A stretch of 64,000 nt of DNA. Source: DATBGO01 sp036558005 (GTDB lineage Bacteria > Actinomycetota > Actinomycetes > Streptosporangiales > Streptosporangiaceae). A model generated the notes under the pieces. That model had not been told where the DNA came from and made no database searches. It was given only the letters and a program-made list of their open reading frames with translations. Made by a program: the position numbers and the translations under genes. Where the stretch lies: contig DATBGO010000216.1 of NCBI GenBank assembly GCA_036558005.1, positions 47,375 to 111,374 on the forward strand, read 5' to 3'. The stretch's first letter is position 1. Each line of letters begins with the position of its first letter. This document shows, piece after piece, positions 1 through 9,846 of the stretch.

Positions 1-1662
1 GGCTACGGTGATGACCTTGCCGGTGCTGCCCGGCTGGAACACGTTGGCCACCGGCATGTCGGCGGTCGCGGCCAGGTTCTTCGGCCCGGCCGGGCTGAAC
101 TCCGGGTACTGGGCGAGCGCCAGGATCTTGCCGGTCTTGGGGTCCATGACCACGATCGTGCAGTTTTTCGCCTTGGTCGCCTTGACCTGGGCGGCGCAGG
201 CCCGCTCGGCGTACCACTGGATGTCGGACTGGATGGTGAGGCGCAGGTTGCCGGCCGGGACCTCAGGCTTGACCTTGGGGTCGGTCAGCGGGATCGGCTG
301 GCCGGTGGTGGTGTGCTCGACTTCCTCGCTGCCGTCCCGCCCGGCCAGCAGCGAGTTGTACTTGTACTCCAGCCCGGCCTGGCCGCGCAGGTCGCCCGCG
401 CTGTCCTGGGTGGCGAAGCCGATCAGGTTGGCGGCCAGGTCACCGTTGGGATACGAGCGCGTGTAGCTGGGGGTCTGGTGGATGCCGGGCAGGTGCAGCG
501 CGGCGATCCTGGCCGCCGTCGGGGACGTGACGCTGCGCGCCAGCACCACGTACTGCGGCGAGGACGGGTAGGTGAGCAGCGCAAGGACCTTGGCGGATGA
601 CATGCCGAGCGGGCCCGCCACCGCCGCCGCGACCTGCTCGCGCCTGGCGACGGGGATCTGGACTGGGTCGGCGAAGATCAGGTCGGTCTGCACCGTCAGC
701 GCCAGCACCCGGCCGTCGCTGGCGGTGATGCTGCCGCGCACCACCGGGATCGACTGCGGGGTCAGCCGCAGGTGCTCGGCCAGGTTCCGGTAGCGGGGCC
801 CGTCCAGCCCCTGCAGCTGCACCAGCCGGCCGGCGAACAGCGACAGCACGAAGACGATGCACAGCAGCGAGATGTTCAGCCTGCGGCCGGGCCTGCCGCG
901 GCGCAGGATCGGCCGGGCCGCGGCGACGAAGGCGGGCCGCGGGTACCGGGCGCCCGGCCGCCGGCCACCCGGCCGCACGGCCGCACCGCCCCGTCCCCCG
1001 CCGTTCCCTCCCCCGCCGTTCCGCCTCCCACCACCCGGCCCGCCACCGCTGTTCAGCGCGCCACGGCTCGGGCCGCCACCGCGCGGGCCCGCGGGCCGCC
1101 GGGTGTTCGGGCGCTGGCCGGGCCCCCGCTGGCTGGCCGCACGCTGGCCACGGCCACGCTGGGCCGTGCCACGCTGGCTGGCCGCACGCTGGCCCGTGCC
1201 ACCCTGGCCCGTGCCACGCTGGCCGGGGTCACGCTGGCCGGGGTCACGCTGGCCGGGGTCGTCGCGCCCGGGGCGGTGGTCCCCGTCTGCCCCGCTGGGC
1301 GGCCGCGGCCCGCCGAGCCGCCGTGAGCTGTCCGCGAGCCAGCGCGGCCGGTCCCCGGTACGGCGCGGGCCGTCCGCCGGGCCTGCCGCCCCGCTCGCGT
1401 GGCGGCTCGGGCCGTTTGCCTGATGGCCAGTCCCGTCGCCGGGATGGCGAGACGAATTCCCGCCCCGGCGCGGCGTATCGGCCCGGGTACCGTCATTTCG
1501 CCCGCCCTCCCGGCTGGCGCCCCCCCGGCTGGCGCCCCCCCGGCTGGCGCCCTCTCGGCTAGCGCCGCCTCGGCCGGTGCCGCCACCACGCGGGCGACCT
1601 GCCCGGCCGGAATGCTCCTGATCGCCGTCCCCGGCACTCCCCCAGCCCCCGCTGCCGGTCAC
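1..1662 (-). CDS. ftsI: Peptidoglycan transpeptidase FtsI (class B PBP3), 3' part beyond left edge
   Basis: Septal class B penicillin-binding protein that cross-links peptidoglycan in the divisome. Only the first 554 codons are in the window. The GTG start at 1662 overlaps the ftsL stop (GTGA). A transmembrane helix sits at about residues 262-280 (NISLLCIVFVLSLFAGRL), followed by the dimerisation domain and the strand before the active site (MDPKTGKILALAQYPEFSP). The catalytic SxxK motif is PGSTGK, Ser546, codon at 25-27. The SxN and KTG motifs lie outside the window. About 260 residues precede the membrane helix, rich in Gly/Arg/Gln/Ser and containing short repeats (DPGQR x3, GASRG/E x3); typical actinobacterial FtsI has a far shorter cytoplasmic tail. 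Identity is certain; the function of the extension is unknown. Confidence 0.96.
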   Translation of the reverse strand, partial: MTGSGGWGSAGDGDQEHSGRAGRPRGGGTGRGGASREGASRGGASRGGASREGGRNDGTRADTPRRGGNSSRHPGDGTGHQANGPSRHASGAAGPADGPRRTGDRPRWLADSSRRLGGPRPPSGADGDHRPGRDDPGQRDPGQRDPGQRGTGQGGTGQRAASQRGTAQRGRGQRAASQRGPGQRPNTRRPAGPRGGGPSRGALNSGGGPGGGRRNGGGGNGGGRGGAAVRPGGRRPGARYPRPAFVAAARPILRRGRPGRRLNISLLCIVFVLSLFAGRLVQLQGLDGPRYRNLAEHLRLTPQSIPVVRGSITASDGRVLALTVQTDLIFADPVQIPVARREQVAAAVAGPLGMSSAKVLALLTYPSSPQYVVLARSVTSPTAARIAALHLPGIHQTPSYTRSYPNGDLAANLIGFATQDSAGDLRGQAGLEYKYNSLLAGRDGSEEVEHTTTGQPIPLTDPKVKPEVPAGNLRLTIQSDIQWYAERACAAQVKATKAKNCTIVVMDPKTGKILALAQYPEFSPAGPKNLAATADMPVANVFQPGSTGKVITVA

Positions 1663-2705
1663 GGGCCATACCCGGGGACCGAGCTGGCCGGGCTGGCGGC
1701 GCTGGCCGGGGCGGGACTGACATGGCGGCGGCCGGTGTGCAGGTTGATGGAGTTGACCACCTGCTGCGGCCGCATGCCCAGCCGCCAGGCCTGCTGCTCA
1801 ATGGTCGAAGGGGCCTGCGCGGTCGACACTTGCTGCTGCAGGTTCTGCTCCTGCTGCGCCAGCCGGACGTTGCCCTTCTGCAGGTCGCTGATCCGGAATG
1901 AGGCGGCGGCCAGGGTCGTGTTGACCACCAGCAGGCAGATCAGCCCGCCGCCGAGAAGCCCGACCAGCAGCAGGATGAACGGGGTCCTGGATGGCTGCCG
2001 GGCCCCGGCCGGCCCGGTCCCTGCCCGGGCTGGCTGGCGGGCCGGTACCGGACCGCGCAGCCTGGTTGCCCGGCTGAGCCGCGGGGCCGCCGCGCCAGTC
2101 CCGCCCGCACGGGTTCGGCCGGGGCCGCGGGTCCCGGGAACGCGGCCGACAGCGCTTGCCTTGCGAGTTCCGGTCGTCCCGCGGTTCCTGGTTGCCCCGC
2201 GGGTCCCGGTTGCCCCGCGGGTCCCGGTTGCCCCGCGAACCTCGGGTGCCCCGCGAGTCTCGCTTGCCCCGCGGATCTCCGCGGCCCGGCGGGTCCCGGT
2301 CGCCCGGCGGATCCGGCCGGGGCCGCGGGACCTGGCCGCCCTGTCGCTCTCAGCAGCCCGGCCAGTCCCGGGCGTCCTGGGTGGCGCACCCGCCTCGCGG
2401 GGGCGAGCCGTACCCGGAGCCGCTGGCGCCGCTGGCGCCGGCGCGGTCCCGCGGGCCGGCCCCGCGCGGCGACTGGCCTGCCTGGTCAGCAGCGCCGGCC
2501 CGGCCCCGGCGGGCGGGCTCCCGGCCCGGCCCTGGCCCGCTGCCCGGCCGCGGCCCCGCTCCGGCCGGCCCGGTGCGCCCTGATCCCGGACAGCACGGTC
2601 CCAGCCGTCCCGGCCAGCACCGTCCCGGCCAGCACCGTCCCGGGCCGGACCGCCACGGGCGGCCCGGCTTCCTGGCCGGTTCCGGGTATCTGTGGTGACG
2701 TTCAT
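1659..2705 (-). CDS. ftsL: FtsL-like septum formation protein with long basic N-terminal extension
   Basis: Bitopic divisome protein of the FtsL type, normally working with FtsB/FtsQ to activate FtsW-FtsI. The recognisable part is the last ~130 of 348 residues: a membrane helix (PFILLLVGLLGGGLICLLVV) followed by a heptad-like segment rich in Leu/Gln (RISDLQKGNVRLAQQEQNLQ) and a WRLGM-type motif typical of actinobacterial FtsL. It lies between rsmH and ftsI, the conserved dcw position. The ~220-residue N-terminus is low complexity (Arg, Gly, Ala, Pro) with a six-residue repeat of the form RGATGT encoded by an 18-bp DNA repeat near 2190-2250. Family length is usually 100-200 residues, so the extension is notable. 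ATG start at 2705; a later start inside the disordered part cannot be excluded. Confidence 0.85.
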   Translation of the reverse strand: MNVTTDTRNRPGSRAARGGPARDGAGRDGAGRDGWDRAVRDQGAPGRPERGRGRAAGQGRAGSPPAGAGPALLTRQASRRAGPARGTAPAPAAPAAPGTARPREAGAPPRTPGTGRAAESDRAARSRGPGRIRRATGTRRAAEIRGASETRGAPEVRGATGTRGATGTRGATRNRGTTGTRKASAVGRVPGTRGPGRTRAGGTGAAAPRLSRATRLRGPVPARQPARAGTGPAGARQPSRTPFILLLVGLLGGGLICLLVVNTTLAAASFRISDLQKGNVRLAQQEQNLQQQVSTAQAPSTIEQQAWRLGMRPQQVVNSINLHTGRRHVSPAPASAASPASSVPGYGP

Positions 2706-2748
2706 CGTGCGCCCGCCCTCCCTGTCGCATGCCGCACGTGCCCGGTCT

Positions 2749-3705
2749 TCATGCCGCGTCCCTGATCCGCTCCGCCGCCCGCAGCCGGGCCGACGCCGAC
2801 CGCGGGTTGGCCTGCAGTTCCTGTTCCGATGGCCGCTGCGCGCCCCGGGTCAGCAGCCGGAATTGCGGGCTGCTGCCGGGCAGCGGCACCGGCAGCCCCG
2901 GTGGCGTGGTGTCCGTGGCCCGGTCCGCCAGCGCCCGCTTGGCTGCCCGGTCCTCCAGCGAGTGGTAGGCGAGCACCACGATCCGGCCGCCGACCGCCAG
3001 CGCGTCCAGCGCCATCGGCAGCGCGTTCAGCAGCTTGTCGAGCTCGCCGTTCACCTCGATCCGCAGCGCCTGGAACGTGCGTTTGGCCGGGTTCCCGCCG
3101 CTGCGCCGGGCCGGCGCCGGTATCGAGTCCCTGATGATCTCGGTCAGCCGCGCGGTGGAGGTCAGCGGCGCCCTGGCCCGCTCACGCACCACGGCGTCCG
3201 CGATCCGCCGGGCGAACCGCTCCTCGCCGTACTCGCGCAGCACCCTGGCCAGCCGGTCAGCCGGGTAGGTGTTGACGACGTCCGCCGCGGTCAGCGCCCG
3301 GGTCCGGTCCATCCGCATATCCAGCGGCGCGTCATAGGAGTAGGCGAAGCCCCTGGCCGGGTCGTCCAGCTGCGGGGAAGAAACGCCCAGGTCGAACAGG
3401 ATGCCCTGGACCCTGGTCCGGTCGAGGCGGGCAAGGATCGCGGCCAGTTCGTCAAAGGCCGCGTGCACCAGCGTGACCCGGTCCGCGTACGGCGCGAGCA
3501 CCCGGCGCGATGCCTCGATCGCCGCGTCGTCGGCATCTATCCCGATCAGGGTGAGCCCAGGGTGCCTGGCCAGCAGCGCGCTGGCGTGCCCGGCCCGGCC
3601 CAGGGTGGCATCGACCAGGACTGAGCCGGGCGGGTCGAGCGCGGGGGCCAGCAGGGCAAGCACGTTCTGCGTCAGCACCGGGAGGTGCTCGCCCGCGTTG
3701 TCCAT
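2749..3705 (-). CDS. rsmH: 16S rRNA (cytosine1402-N4)-methyltransferase RsmH
   Basis: SAM-dependent methyltransferase that modifies C1402 in the ribosomal P site; old name mraW. It has motif I (VDATLGRAGHASALL), the acidic strand IGIDADDAA, the family signature FDLGVSSPQLDDPARGF, the RTFQALRIEVNGEL block and the C-terminal AYHSLEDR motif. The start at 3705 (MDNAGEH) is preceded by a strong ribosome-binding site (GGAAGGGGGAGCGAG) and gives the usual ~318 residues. The frame stays open about 220 bases further upstream, through a tandem-repeat region, but that extension has no family counterpart. Second gene of the mraZ-rsmH-ftsL-ftsI series. Confidence 0.96.
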   Translation of the reverse strand: MDNAGEHLPVLTQNVLALLAPALDPPGSVLVDATLGRAGHASALLARHPGLTLIGIDADDAAIEASRRVLAPYADRVTLVHAAFDELAAILARLDRTRVQGILFDLGVSSPQLDDPARGFAYSYDAPLDMRMDRTRALTAADVVNTYPADRLARVLREYGEERFARRIADAVVRERARAPLTSTARLTEIIRDSIPAPARRSGGNPAKRTFQALRIEVNGELDKLLNALPMALDALAVGGRIVVLAYHSLEDRAAKRALADRATDTTPPGLPVPLPGSSPQFRLLTRGAQRPSEQELQANPRSASARLRAAERIRDAA

Positions 3706-3739
3706 CTCGCTCCCCCTTCCGGTGTCCCTATTGAGTGCG

Positions 3740-3824
3740 GTGCCAGGTCGGGTGCGGTGCCAGCCGAAATGCGGTGCCAGCCGAACTGCGGGGCCAGCCG
3801 AAATGCGGGGCCAGCCGAAATGCG
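3740..3824. repeat. 17-bp tandem repeat, five copies, between mraZ and rsmH
   Basis: Five head-to-tail copies of a 17-bp unit, consensus GTGCCAGCCGAAATGCG, start at 3740, 3757, 3774, 3791 and 3808; the first copy is the most diverged. The array lies in the 271-bp mraZ-rsmH gap, a spacing that is usually much shorter in dcw clusters. The unit is not a multiple of three, so a coding role is unlikely. It looks like a small VNTR locus. Confidence 0.9.
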
Positions 3825-3976
3825 GCATATCAGTCGCGTGCCCGGCCAGGTCCCCATCCGCGCCTGCGCTGGTGACCGTTGTCCCGCCTGGCGCCGGGGA
3901 AGTGGCGTCAGCCAGGCTGGCCACCCAGTGCGGGTGGAGACCTCGCCGGGCACCCGGGCACCGGGCACGGTGCCCG

Positions 3977-4408
3977 TCACAGAATTCCTGGCAGCACCTC
4001 CTCAGATGCGTCCGAGAACGCGTCTTCCTGCTGGCTCAGGTAGGTCTCCCAGGAGGCCGTGTCCCAGATCTCCAGCCGGGTGTTGGCGCCGATCACCACG
4101 CAGTCACGGGTCAGCGCCGCGTAGTCGCGCAGCGCGGGCGGGATGGTGATCCGGCCCTGCTTGTCGGGCACCTCGTCGGAAGCGCTGGCGAAGAAGACCC
4201 GGCTGTAGTCGCGGACCGCCTTGGCCGTCACCGGCGCGGTGCGCAGCGCCTCGGTGATCCGCTCGAACTCTGGCTCGGGGAACACATAAAGGCAGCGCTC
4301 CTGGCCTTTGGTCAGGACCAGGCCCGAGGCCAGCTCGTCCCGGTACTTGGCGGGCAGGAACAGCCGCCCCTTTTCGTCCAGGCGCGGGGTATGAGTGCCT
4401 AGAAACAA
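3977..4408 (-). CDS. mraZ: Transcriptional regulator MraZ
   Basis: Ring-forming DNA-binding protein of the AbrB/SpoVT-like fold that autoregulates the dcw operon. It has two MraZ repeats, each with the D.KGR motif: LDEKGRLFLPAKYRDEL near the N-terminus and PDKQGRITIPPALRDYA in the second half. Length 143 residues is normal. The conserved MFLGTH start is encoded by TTG at 4408 with GGGGAGGTGAG about nine bases upstream. First gene of the division operon; its promoter contains four to five 10-bp spaced boxes that fit the known MraZ operator architecture. Confidence 0.97.
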   Translation of the reverse strand: MFLGTHTPRLDEKGRLFLPAKYRDELASGLVLTKGQERCLYVFPEPEFERITEALRTAPVTAKAVRDYSRVFFASASDEVPDKQGRITIPPALRDYAALTRDCVVIGANTRLEIWDTASWETYLSQQEDAFSDASEEVLPGIL

Positions 4409-4450
4409 CGGCTCTCACCTCCCCGATCCCCCACCACCACGGCCAGCGAA

Positions 4451-4502
4451 GCGCACTCCGCCCCACAGCGCACCACTGTACTCCACATTCCTCCACCGTC
4501 AA
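4451..4502 (-). promoter_or_regulatory. mraZ promoter embedded in an array of MraZ boxes
   Basis: Read on the minus strand: -35 TTGACG (4502-4497), 16-nt spacer, -10 TACAGT (4480-4475). Direct repeats with exact 10-bp period start at 4496 (GTGGAG), 4486 (GTGGAG), 4476 (GTGGTG), 4466 (GTGGGG) and weakly 4456 (GTGCGC). They fill the spacer, the -10 and the start region. MraZ is known to bind tandem short direct repeats with 10-bp period upstream of its own gene, so autorepression is the natural reading. Repeats are seen; MraZ binding is inferred. Confidence 0.85.
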
Positions 4503-4557
4503 CGATAAGAAAGCCGTGAACCGGACAGGGGTCCAGAGGAGTTTCAAGCTCAGAGAG

Positions 4558-4573
4558 GTGGAGCGAAGTGGAG
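4558..4573 (+). promoter_or_regulatory. Candidate MraZ box pair in the opposite orientation
   Basis: Two GTGGAG hexamers at 4558-4563 and 4568-4573 repeat with the same 10-bp period as the mraZ operator but on the plus strand, ~180 bp before the divergent moxR gene. Two copies are fewer than a normal MraZ site, so binding is uncertain. Confidence 0.45.
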
Positions 4574-4752
4574 GAAGCAAGCGGGACAGGGTCCGCGCCA
4601 GGCCGGCGACGTTACAACGCCGATACCACCCGGAGATCGCGGCCATGCCTCAGCACGACGTACTGTCTGAACGCACGGTTATGGCGGTAGCAGGTAGCTA
4701 CCACCTATCCCGCCGGACCTAGTTCGCGCCGCAGGAGACGCGAGGAGGACAT

Positions 4753-5727
<975 letters not shown>

Positions 5728-5836
5728 CGGCGCCGTGGCCATTGCGCCGCGCCCGGCACCGGCCGCGGGGACGGTGGGCCCAGGTTATGGGCAAGCCATA
5801 GATTAGAACGGCACGGTGGAAGGGAAGTACCGGCAG

Positions 5837-7228
5837 ATGCGGTCTTTGCTCGCGGGGTTCACCATCCGCGGTACCTCGTTCCTCGCCGCCGGGGTGGCCG
5901 CGGCCCTGGCCGGGCTGCTGCTCGGCGAGCGCGACCTGGTCAGCGTCGGCGCGCTGCTGATCGCGCTACCGCTGCTCGCCACCCTGGCCGCGAGCCGGGC
6001 CAGGTACCGGCTCAGCTGCGTGCGCAGCATCGTCCCGCCCAGGGTCCCGGCCGGGCAGACCGCCCGGGTGAGCCTGCGGCTGGCGAACGTGTCCCGGCTG
6101 CCGACCGGGCTCCTGCTCGCCGAGGACACGGTCCCTTTCGCCCTGGGCACCCGGCCCAGGTACGTGCTGAACGGGATCGAGCGCGGCGGGACCAGGGAAC
6201 TCAGCTACCCGCTGCGCTCGGACCTGCGCGGCAAATTCACCGTCGGCCCGCTGGAAATCCGGGTGGCCGACTCCTTCGGCCTGGTTGAGCTCGGCCGGTC
6301 ATTCTCAACCCGGACGACGTTCGTGGTCACGCCGCGGGTGGTCCCGCTGCCCCGCGCGGTGATAGCAGGAAGCTGGATGGGTGACGGCGACGGCCGGACC
6401 CGCGCGGCGGCCGCCGCTGGCGAGGATGATGTCATCCCGCGCTCCTACCGGGACGGCGACGAGCTGCGCCGGGTGCACTGGCGGTCGACCGCCAGGTACG
6501 GCGAGCTGATGGTGCGGCGGGAAGAGCAGAAGTGGCGCAACCGGGTGATGCTGCTGCTGGATACCCGGCGCGGCGCGCACACCGGCACCGGGCCGACGTC
6601 GTCGTTCGAGTTCGCGGTCAGCGCCGCCGCCTCGATCGGCGTGCACCTGGCCAGGGATGGACTCGACGGCCAGCTGATCACCGATTCCGGCGCGGTGGCC
6701 ACCGCCGGGCTGTTCGAGGACGTACTGCTCGACTCGCTGGCGGTGATCAAGCCATCGCGCGGCAGCGACCTCGGCGGCGGCACGGCGGCGCTGCGCACCG
6801 GCAGCAGCGGCCTGGTCATCGCGATCGTGGGGCAGATGTCGGCGGGCGTCGCGCGGCAGCTCGCGGCGAGCCGCAGGGACGCCGGCCCGGCGGTCGCGCT
6901 GCTGCTGGCCGTGTCCACCTGGGCCGACGGGCCAGCCAGGGACCGGGCCGCCGTGGCCGGCCACAGCGACGGTAACGGGCAGGGCGCGGCGGCCCAGGAC
7001 GGCGGCAACGGCAGCGGACCGCAGCCCGCGGCGGGCAAGGCCAGATCCCGGCAGGCCGGCCGGGACGAGACGAGCGCGGCCGCGGCCGTCTTGCGCGCGG
7101 CGGGCTGGCGGGTCGTCTCGGTGGATGCCAGCACCTCGCTGGCCGCTGCCTGGCAGCAACTCGGCGCGCTCCCGGTGGTCCCCGGGCACATCGCAAAGCC
7201 AAGCAAGATCGGTGAGGCGGCTTCATGA
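5837..7228 (+). CDS. DUF58 domain membrane protein
   Basis: Partner of MoxR ATPases, function not established in general. Two hydrophobic segments near the N-terminus are followed by a beta-rich region and the DUF58 signature (RSYRDGDELRRVHWRSTARY) and a VWA-like part. I chose ATG at 5837 because GGAAGGGAAG lies about nine bases upstream; an in-frame GTG at 5816 has no ribosome-binding site. A low-complexity Ala/Gly/Asp insertion occurs near residues 380-410. The stop overlaps the next start (ATGA), so it is translationally coupled to the transglutaminase-like gene. Confidence 0.9.
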   Translation: MRSLLAGFTIRGTSFLAAGVAAALAGLLLGERDLVSVGALLIALPLLATLAASRARYRLSCVRSIVPPRVPAGQTARVSLRLANVSRLPTGLLLAEDTVPFALGTRPRYVLNGIERGGTRELSYPLRSDLRGKFTVGPLEIRVADSFGLVELGRSFSTRTTFVVTPRVVPLPRAVIAGSWMGDGDGRTRAAAAAGEDDVIPRSYRDGDELRRVHWRSTARYGELMVRREEQKWRNRVMLLLDTRRGAHTGTGPTSSFEFAVSAAASIGVHLARDGLDGQLITDSGAVATAGLFEDVLLDSLAVIKPSRGSDLGGGTAALRTGSSGLVIAIVGQMSAGVARQLAASRRDAGPAVALLLAVSTWADGPARDRAAVAGHSDGNGQGAAAQDGGNGSGPQPAAGKARSRQAGRDETSAAAAVLRAAGWRVVSVDASTSLAAAWQQLGALPVVPGHIAKPSKIGEAAS

Positions 7229-9819
7229 ACATCCGGCTGACGCTGACCACGGCCCTGGCCGTCATCCTCGCCTCACTGTCGGTCTCCCCGCTGATCCAGG
7301 GCTGGGGCTGGTTCTTCGGCGGGGTCGGCGCCGTGCTCGTCGTCACCGCCGCCGGGCTGCTGACCAGGCTGGCCCCGGTGCCGGCCACGGTGGCGGCCTG
7401 CCTGCTCGCGGTGATCGCGTGCCTGCCGCTGATGGCGGTGCCGGCCTGGTACGCCAGGGCCGGCGCGGCGCTGATCGTGGTGGCCGGTGCCGCGGGCCTG
7501 ACCAGGCACCGCCGGCTGGCCGCGCTGGCCTGGCTGATCACCTACCTGGGCGCGCTGCTGATCTACCTGAACGCCTCGTTCGCGGCCGGCTGGTCCATCG
7601 CCGGGTTCCTGCCGACCAGGGCGTCGATCCGGCACCTGGCCTCGCTGGCCAGCGGCGGCCTGGACGAGCGCGCGTTCGTCCCCCCCGTGCCGGGGATCCA
7701 CGGCATCGTGCTGGTCACCGCGGCCGGCGTCGGCCTGATGGCGGTGGCCGCGGACCTGCTGGCGATCCGGCTGCGCAGCCCGGCCATCGCCGGGCTGCCG
7801 CTGCTCGCGCTCTTCAGCGTGCCGATCACGACCAACGCCAAGCAGGACGCGCTCGGCTCCACCGTGGTGTTCTGCCTGGGCATCATCGGCTACCTGGCGA
7901 TGCTGGCAGCCGACGGGCGAGACCGGCTGCGCATCTGGGGCCGCCTGGTGACGGTCTGGCAGTACCGCGACACCGAGGCGGTCCAGGGACCCGACACCAG
8001 GGCGCTGGCCGCCTCCGGCCGCCGGATCGGGCTGGCCGCGGTCAGCATCGCGGTGCTGGTCCCGCTGCTCATCCCCGGGATCGGCGTGCACGGGCTATTC
8101 GGCTCGCACGACAACACCGGCAACGGCGGGAAGGCGCGGGTCGCACTGCCCGACCCGATCGTGCAGATGCAGCATCAACTGCAGTCGAGCAGCCCGCAGA
8201 CGGTGCTGACCTACACCACCACCGCGGCCAACGCGAGCAGCCAGTACCTGCACGTCTACGTGCTGAACTACGACGGCGCCTCAGGCCGGTGGACGCTGGT
8301 CACCCCGGGCACCTCGACCCAGGTGGGCAGCAAGGCGCTGCGGCCAGCGCCCGGCGCCACCGCCCAGATCCACGAGCAGGTCACCCGTACCCGCGCCAAG
8401 CTGGCCAGGAACGTGGCCGGCTATAACTCCAAGCTGAGCTTCCTGCCGGTCCCGTACGCGCCGTCCAGCGTCGGCGTCAGCGGCGAGTGGGCCGAGGACA
8501 ACTCCACCCTGATGGTGTACTCGACCAAGACCGCGCTGGGCGGCCTGGACTACACCGTGACCAGCAAGGCGGTGGCACCATCACAGCAGCAGCTCGAAGC
8601 CGCGGGCAGCGCGTCGAGCTCGCCCGCCGCGACCGACTACTTCGAGCAGCCCCGGTCCCACGCGCGCCAGCTGACCAAGATCGCTGACAGCATCACCAAG
8701 GGCAAGAACACCGCCATCGACAAGGCCATCGCCCTGCAGGACTGGTTCAGGACCAGCAGCCGGTTCAGCTACAACCTCGACGTGCACCTGCCCGACAGCA
8801 CTGCTGGCCTGGTCAAGTTCCTGACCAAGACCAGGCAGGGCTACTGCCAGCAGTTCGCGTTCGCGATGGCGATCCTGGCCAGGGAAATCGGCATCCCGTC
8901 CCGGATCGTGGTCGGCTACACCGCCGGCACCAACGAGGGCAACAACACCTGGCGGATCACCACCGCGGACGCGCACGCCTGGCCGGAGCTGTACTTCCCC
9001 GCAGCGGGCTGGCTGCGGTTCGAGCCGACCCCGTCGGGTGCCGAGGGCCAGGCCACCGCCGATCCGCCGGCCTACGCCGGGGCCACGGCACCCAGCGCGC
9101 CGACCGGGCCGCAGACCGGCCCCGCGGGCGGCCCGGGCTCCGCGCTCGGCACCGCGGGCGGCAAGGCCAGTTCGGGCGCGCTGGCCAAGCTGAGGAACCT
9201 GGAGAACCAGACAGACACGCTGACCGGATCGGGCAAGCGGGCCGGGTCCGCGGGGACCAGTTTCCCCTACGGCTGGGTCATCCTGGCCGTGCTGGTGCTG
9301 GCGCTGGTGACGCCGGGGACCGCCCGGCTGCTGATCCGGCGCGCCCGGTGGCACCGCGCGGCCGGTGATGCCGCCCTGGCCAGCGCCGCGTGGCGGGAAC
9401 TGCGAGACGACCTGGCTGATCACGCGATGGCGGGCCGGCCCAGTGAGTCGCCCCGCGGCGTCGCGTACCGGATCGGCAAGCTGCTCGGCCTGGAGACCGA
9501 CGCCGCCCGGGCCCTGGAGCGCGTCGCCACCGCCGAGGAACGGGCCAGGTACGCCCCGGTCCCGCTGCACGCCGTCGCGCTGCGCCAGGATGTCGCCGCG
9601 GTCCGCCGGGCGATCGCCAGCGAGGCTGACGCGCCGGTGCGCTGGCGGGCCCGGCTGCTGCCCTCCTCCACCCTCGGGCCTGCCCGCACGGCGCTGCAGA
9701 ACGCGCTGGACGTGTTCGGCTGGATGGAGGCCGCCGGGCTGCGGCTGCGTAACAGCGCGCTGGCCCGCCGGGCCCGGCTCAACCGAGACCCGGCCAGCGC
9801 CCGGCAGGTTCTCGGCTAG
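7225..9819 (+). CDS. TgpA-type membrane transglutaminase-like protein (DUF3488-Transglut_core-DUF4129)
   Basis: Integral membrane protein with an N-terminal bundle of hydrophobic helices (about residues 1-290), an extracytoplasmic transglutaminase/protease-fold domain and a final helix (~690-710) followed by a DUF4129-like cytoplasmic tail. Catalytic Cys541 lies in QGYCQQFAFAMA and His584 in DAHAWPELYF. The third position is Glu600 (RFEPTP) where many family members have Asp. 864 residues is normal. It ends the moxR operon, the usual MoxR-DUF58-TgpA trio. The actinobacterial substrate is unknown; a link to cell envelope work beside the dcw cluster is inference. Confidence 0.9.
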   Translation: MNIRLTLTTALAVILASLSVSPLIQGWGWFFGGVGAVLVVTAAGLLTRLAPVPATVAACLLAVIACLPLMAVPAWYARAGAALIVVAGAAGLTRHRRLAALAWLITYLGALLIYLNASFAAGWSIAGFLPTRASIRHLASLASGGLDERAFVPPVPGIHGIVLVTAAGVGLMAVAADLLAIRLRSPAIAGLPLLALFSVPITTNAKQDALGSTVVFCLGIIGYLAMLAADGRDRLRIWGRLVTVWQYRDTEAVQGPDTRALAASGRRIGLAAVSIAVLVPLLIPGIGVHGLFGSHDNTGNGGKARVALPDPIVQMQHQLQSSSPQTVLTYTTTAANASSQYLHVYVLNYDGASGRWTLVTPGTSTQVGSKALRPAPGATAQIHEQVTRTRAKLARNVAGYNSKLSFLPVPYAPSSVGVSGEWAEDNSTLMVYSTKTALGGLDYTVTSKAVAPSQQQLEAAGSASSSPAATDYFEQPRSHARQLTKIADSITKGKNTAIDKAIALQDWFRTSSRFSYNLDVHLPDSTAGLVKFLTKTRQGYCQQFAFAMAILAREIGIPSRIVVGYTAGTNEGNNTWRITTADAHAWPELYFPAAGWLRFEPTPSGAEGQATADPPAYAGATAPSAPTGPQTGPAGGPGSALGTAGGKASSGALAKLRNLENQTDTLTGSGKRAGSAGTSFPYGWVILAVLVLALVTPGTARLLIRRARWHRAAGDAALASAAWRELRDDLADHAMAGRPSESPRGVAYRIGKLLGLETDAARALERVATAEERARYAPVPLHAVALRQDVAAVRRAIASEADAPVRWRARLLPSSTLGPARTALQNALDVFGWMEAAGLRLRNSALARRARLNRDPASARQVLG

Positions 9820-9846
9820 CCGGTCCCGCGGCTGGCGGGCCGCTGG

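Noticed and set aside
3740..3824. CRISPR-like array
   Set aside because: The units are contiguous 17-bp repeats without spacers and no cas genes are present. The 33-bp repeats at 11691 and 42190 are likewise simple tandem repeats.
3706..3924. 73-residue N-terminal extension of RsmH
   Set aside because: The frame is open, but it runs through the 17-bp repeats, has no family counterpart, and a strong ribosome-binding site precedes the start at 3705.
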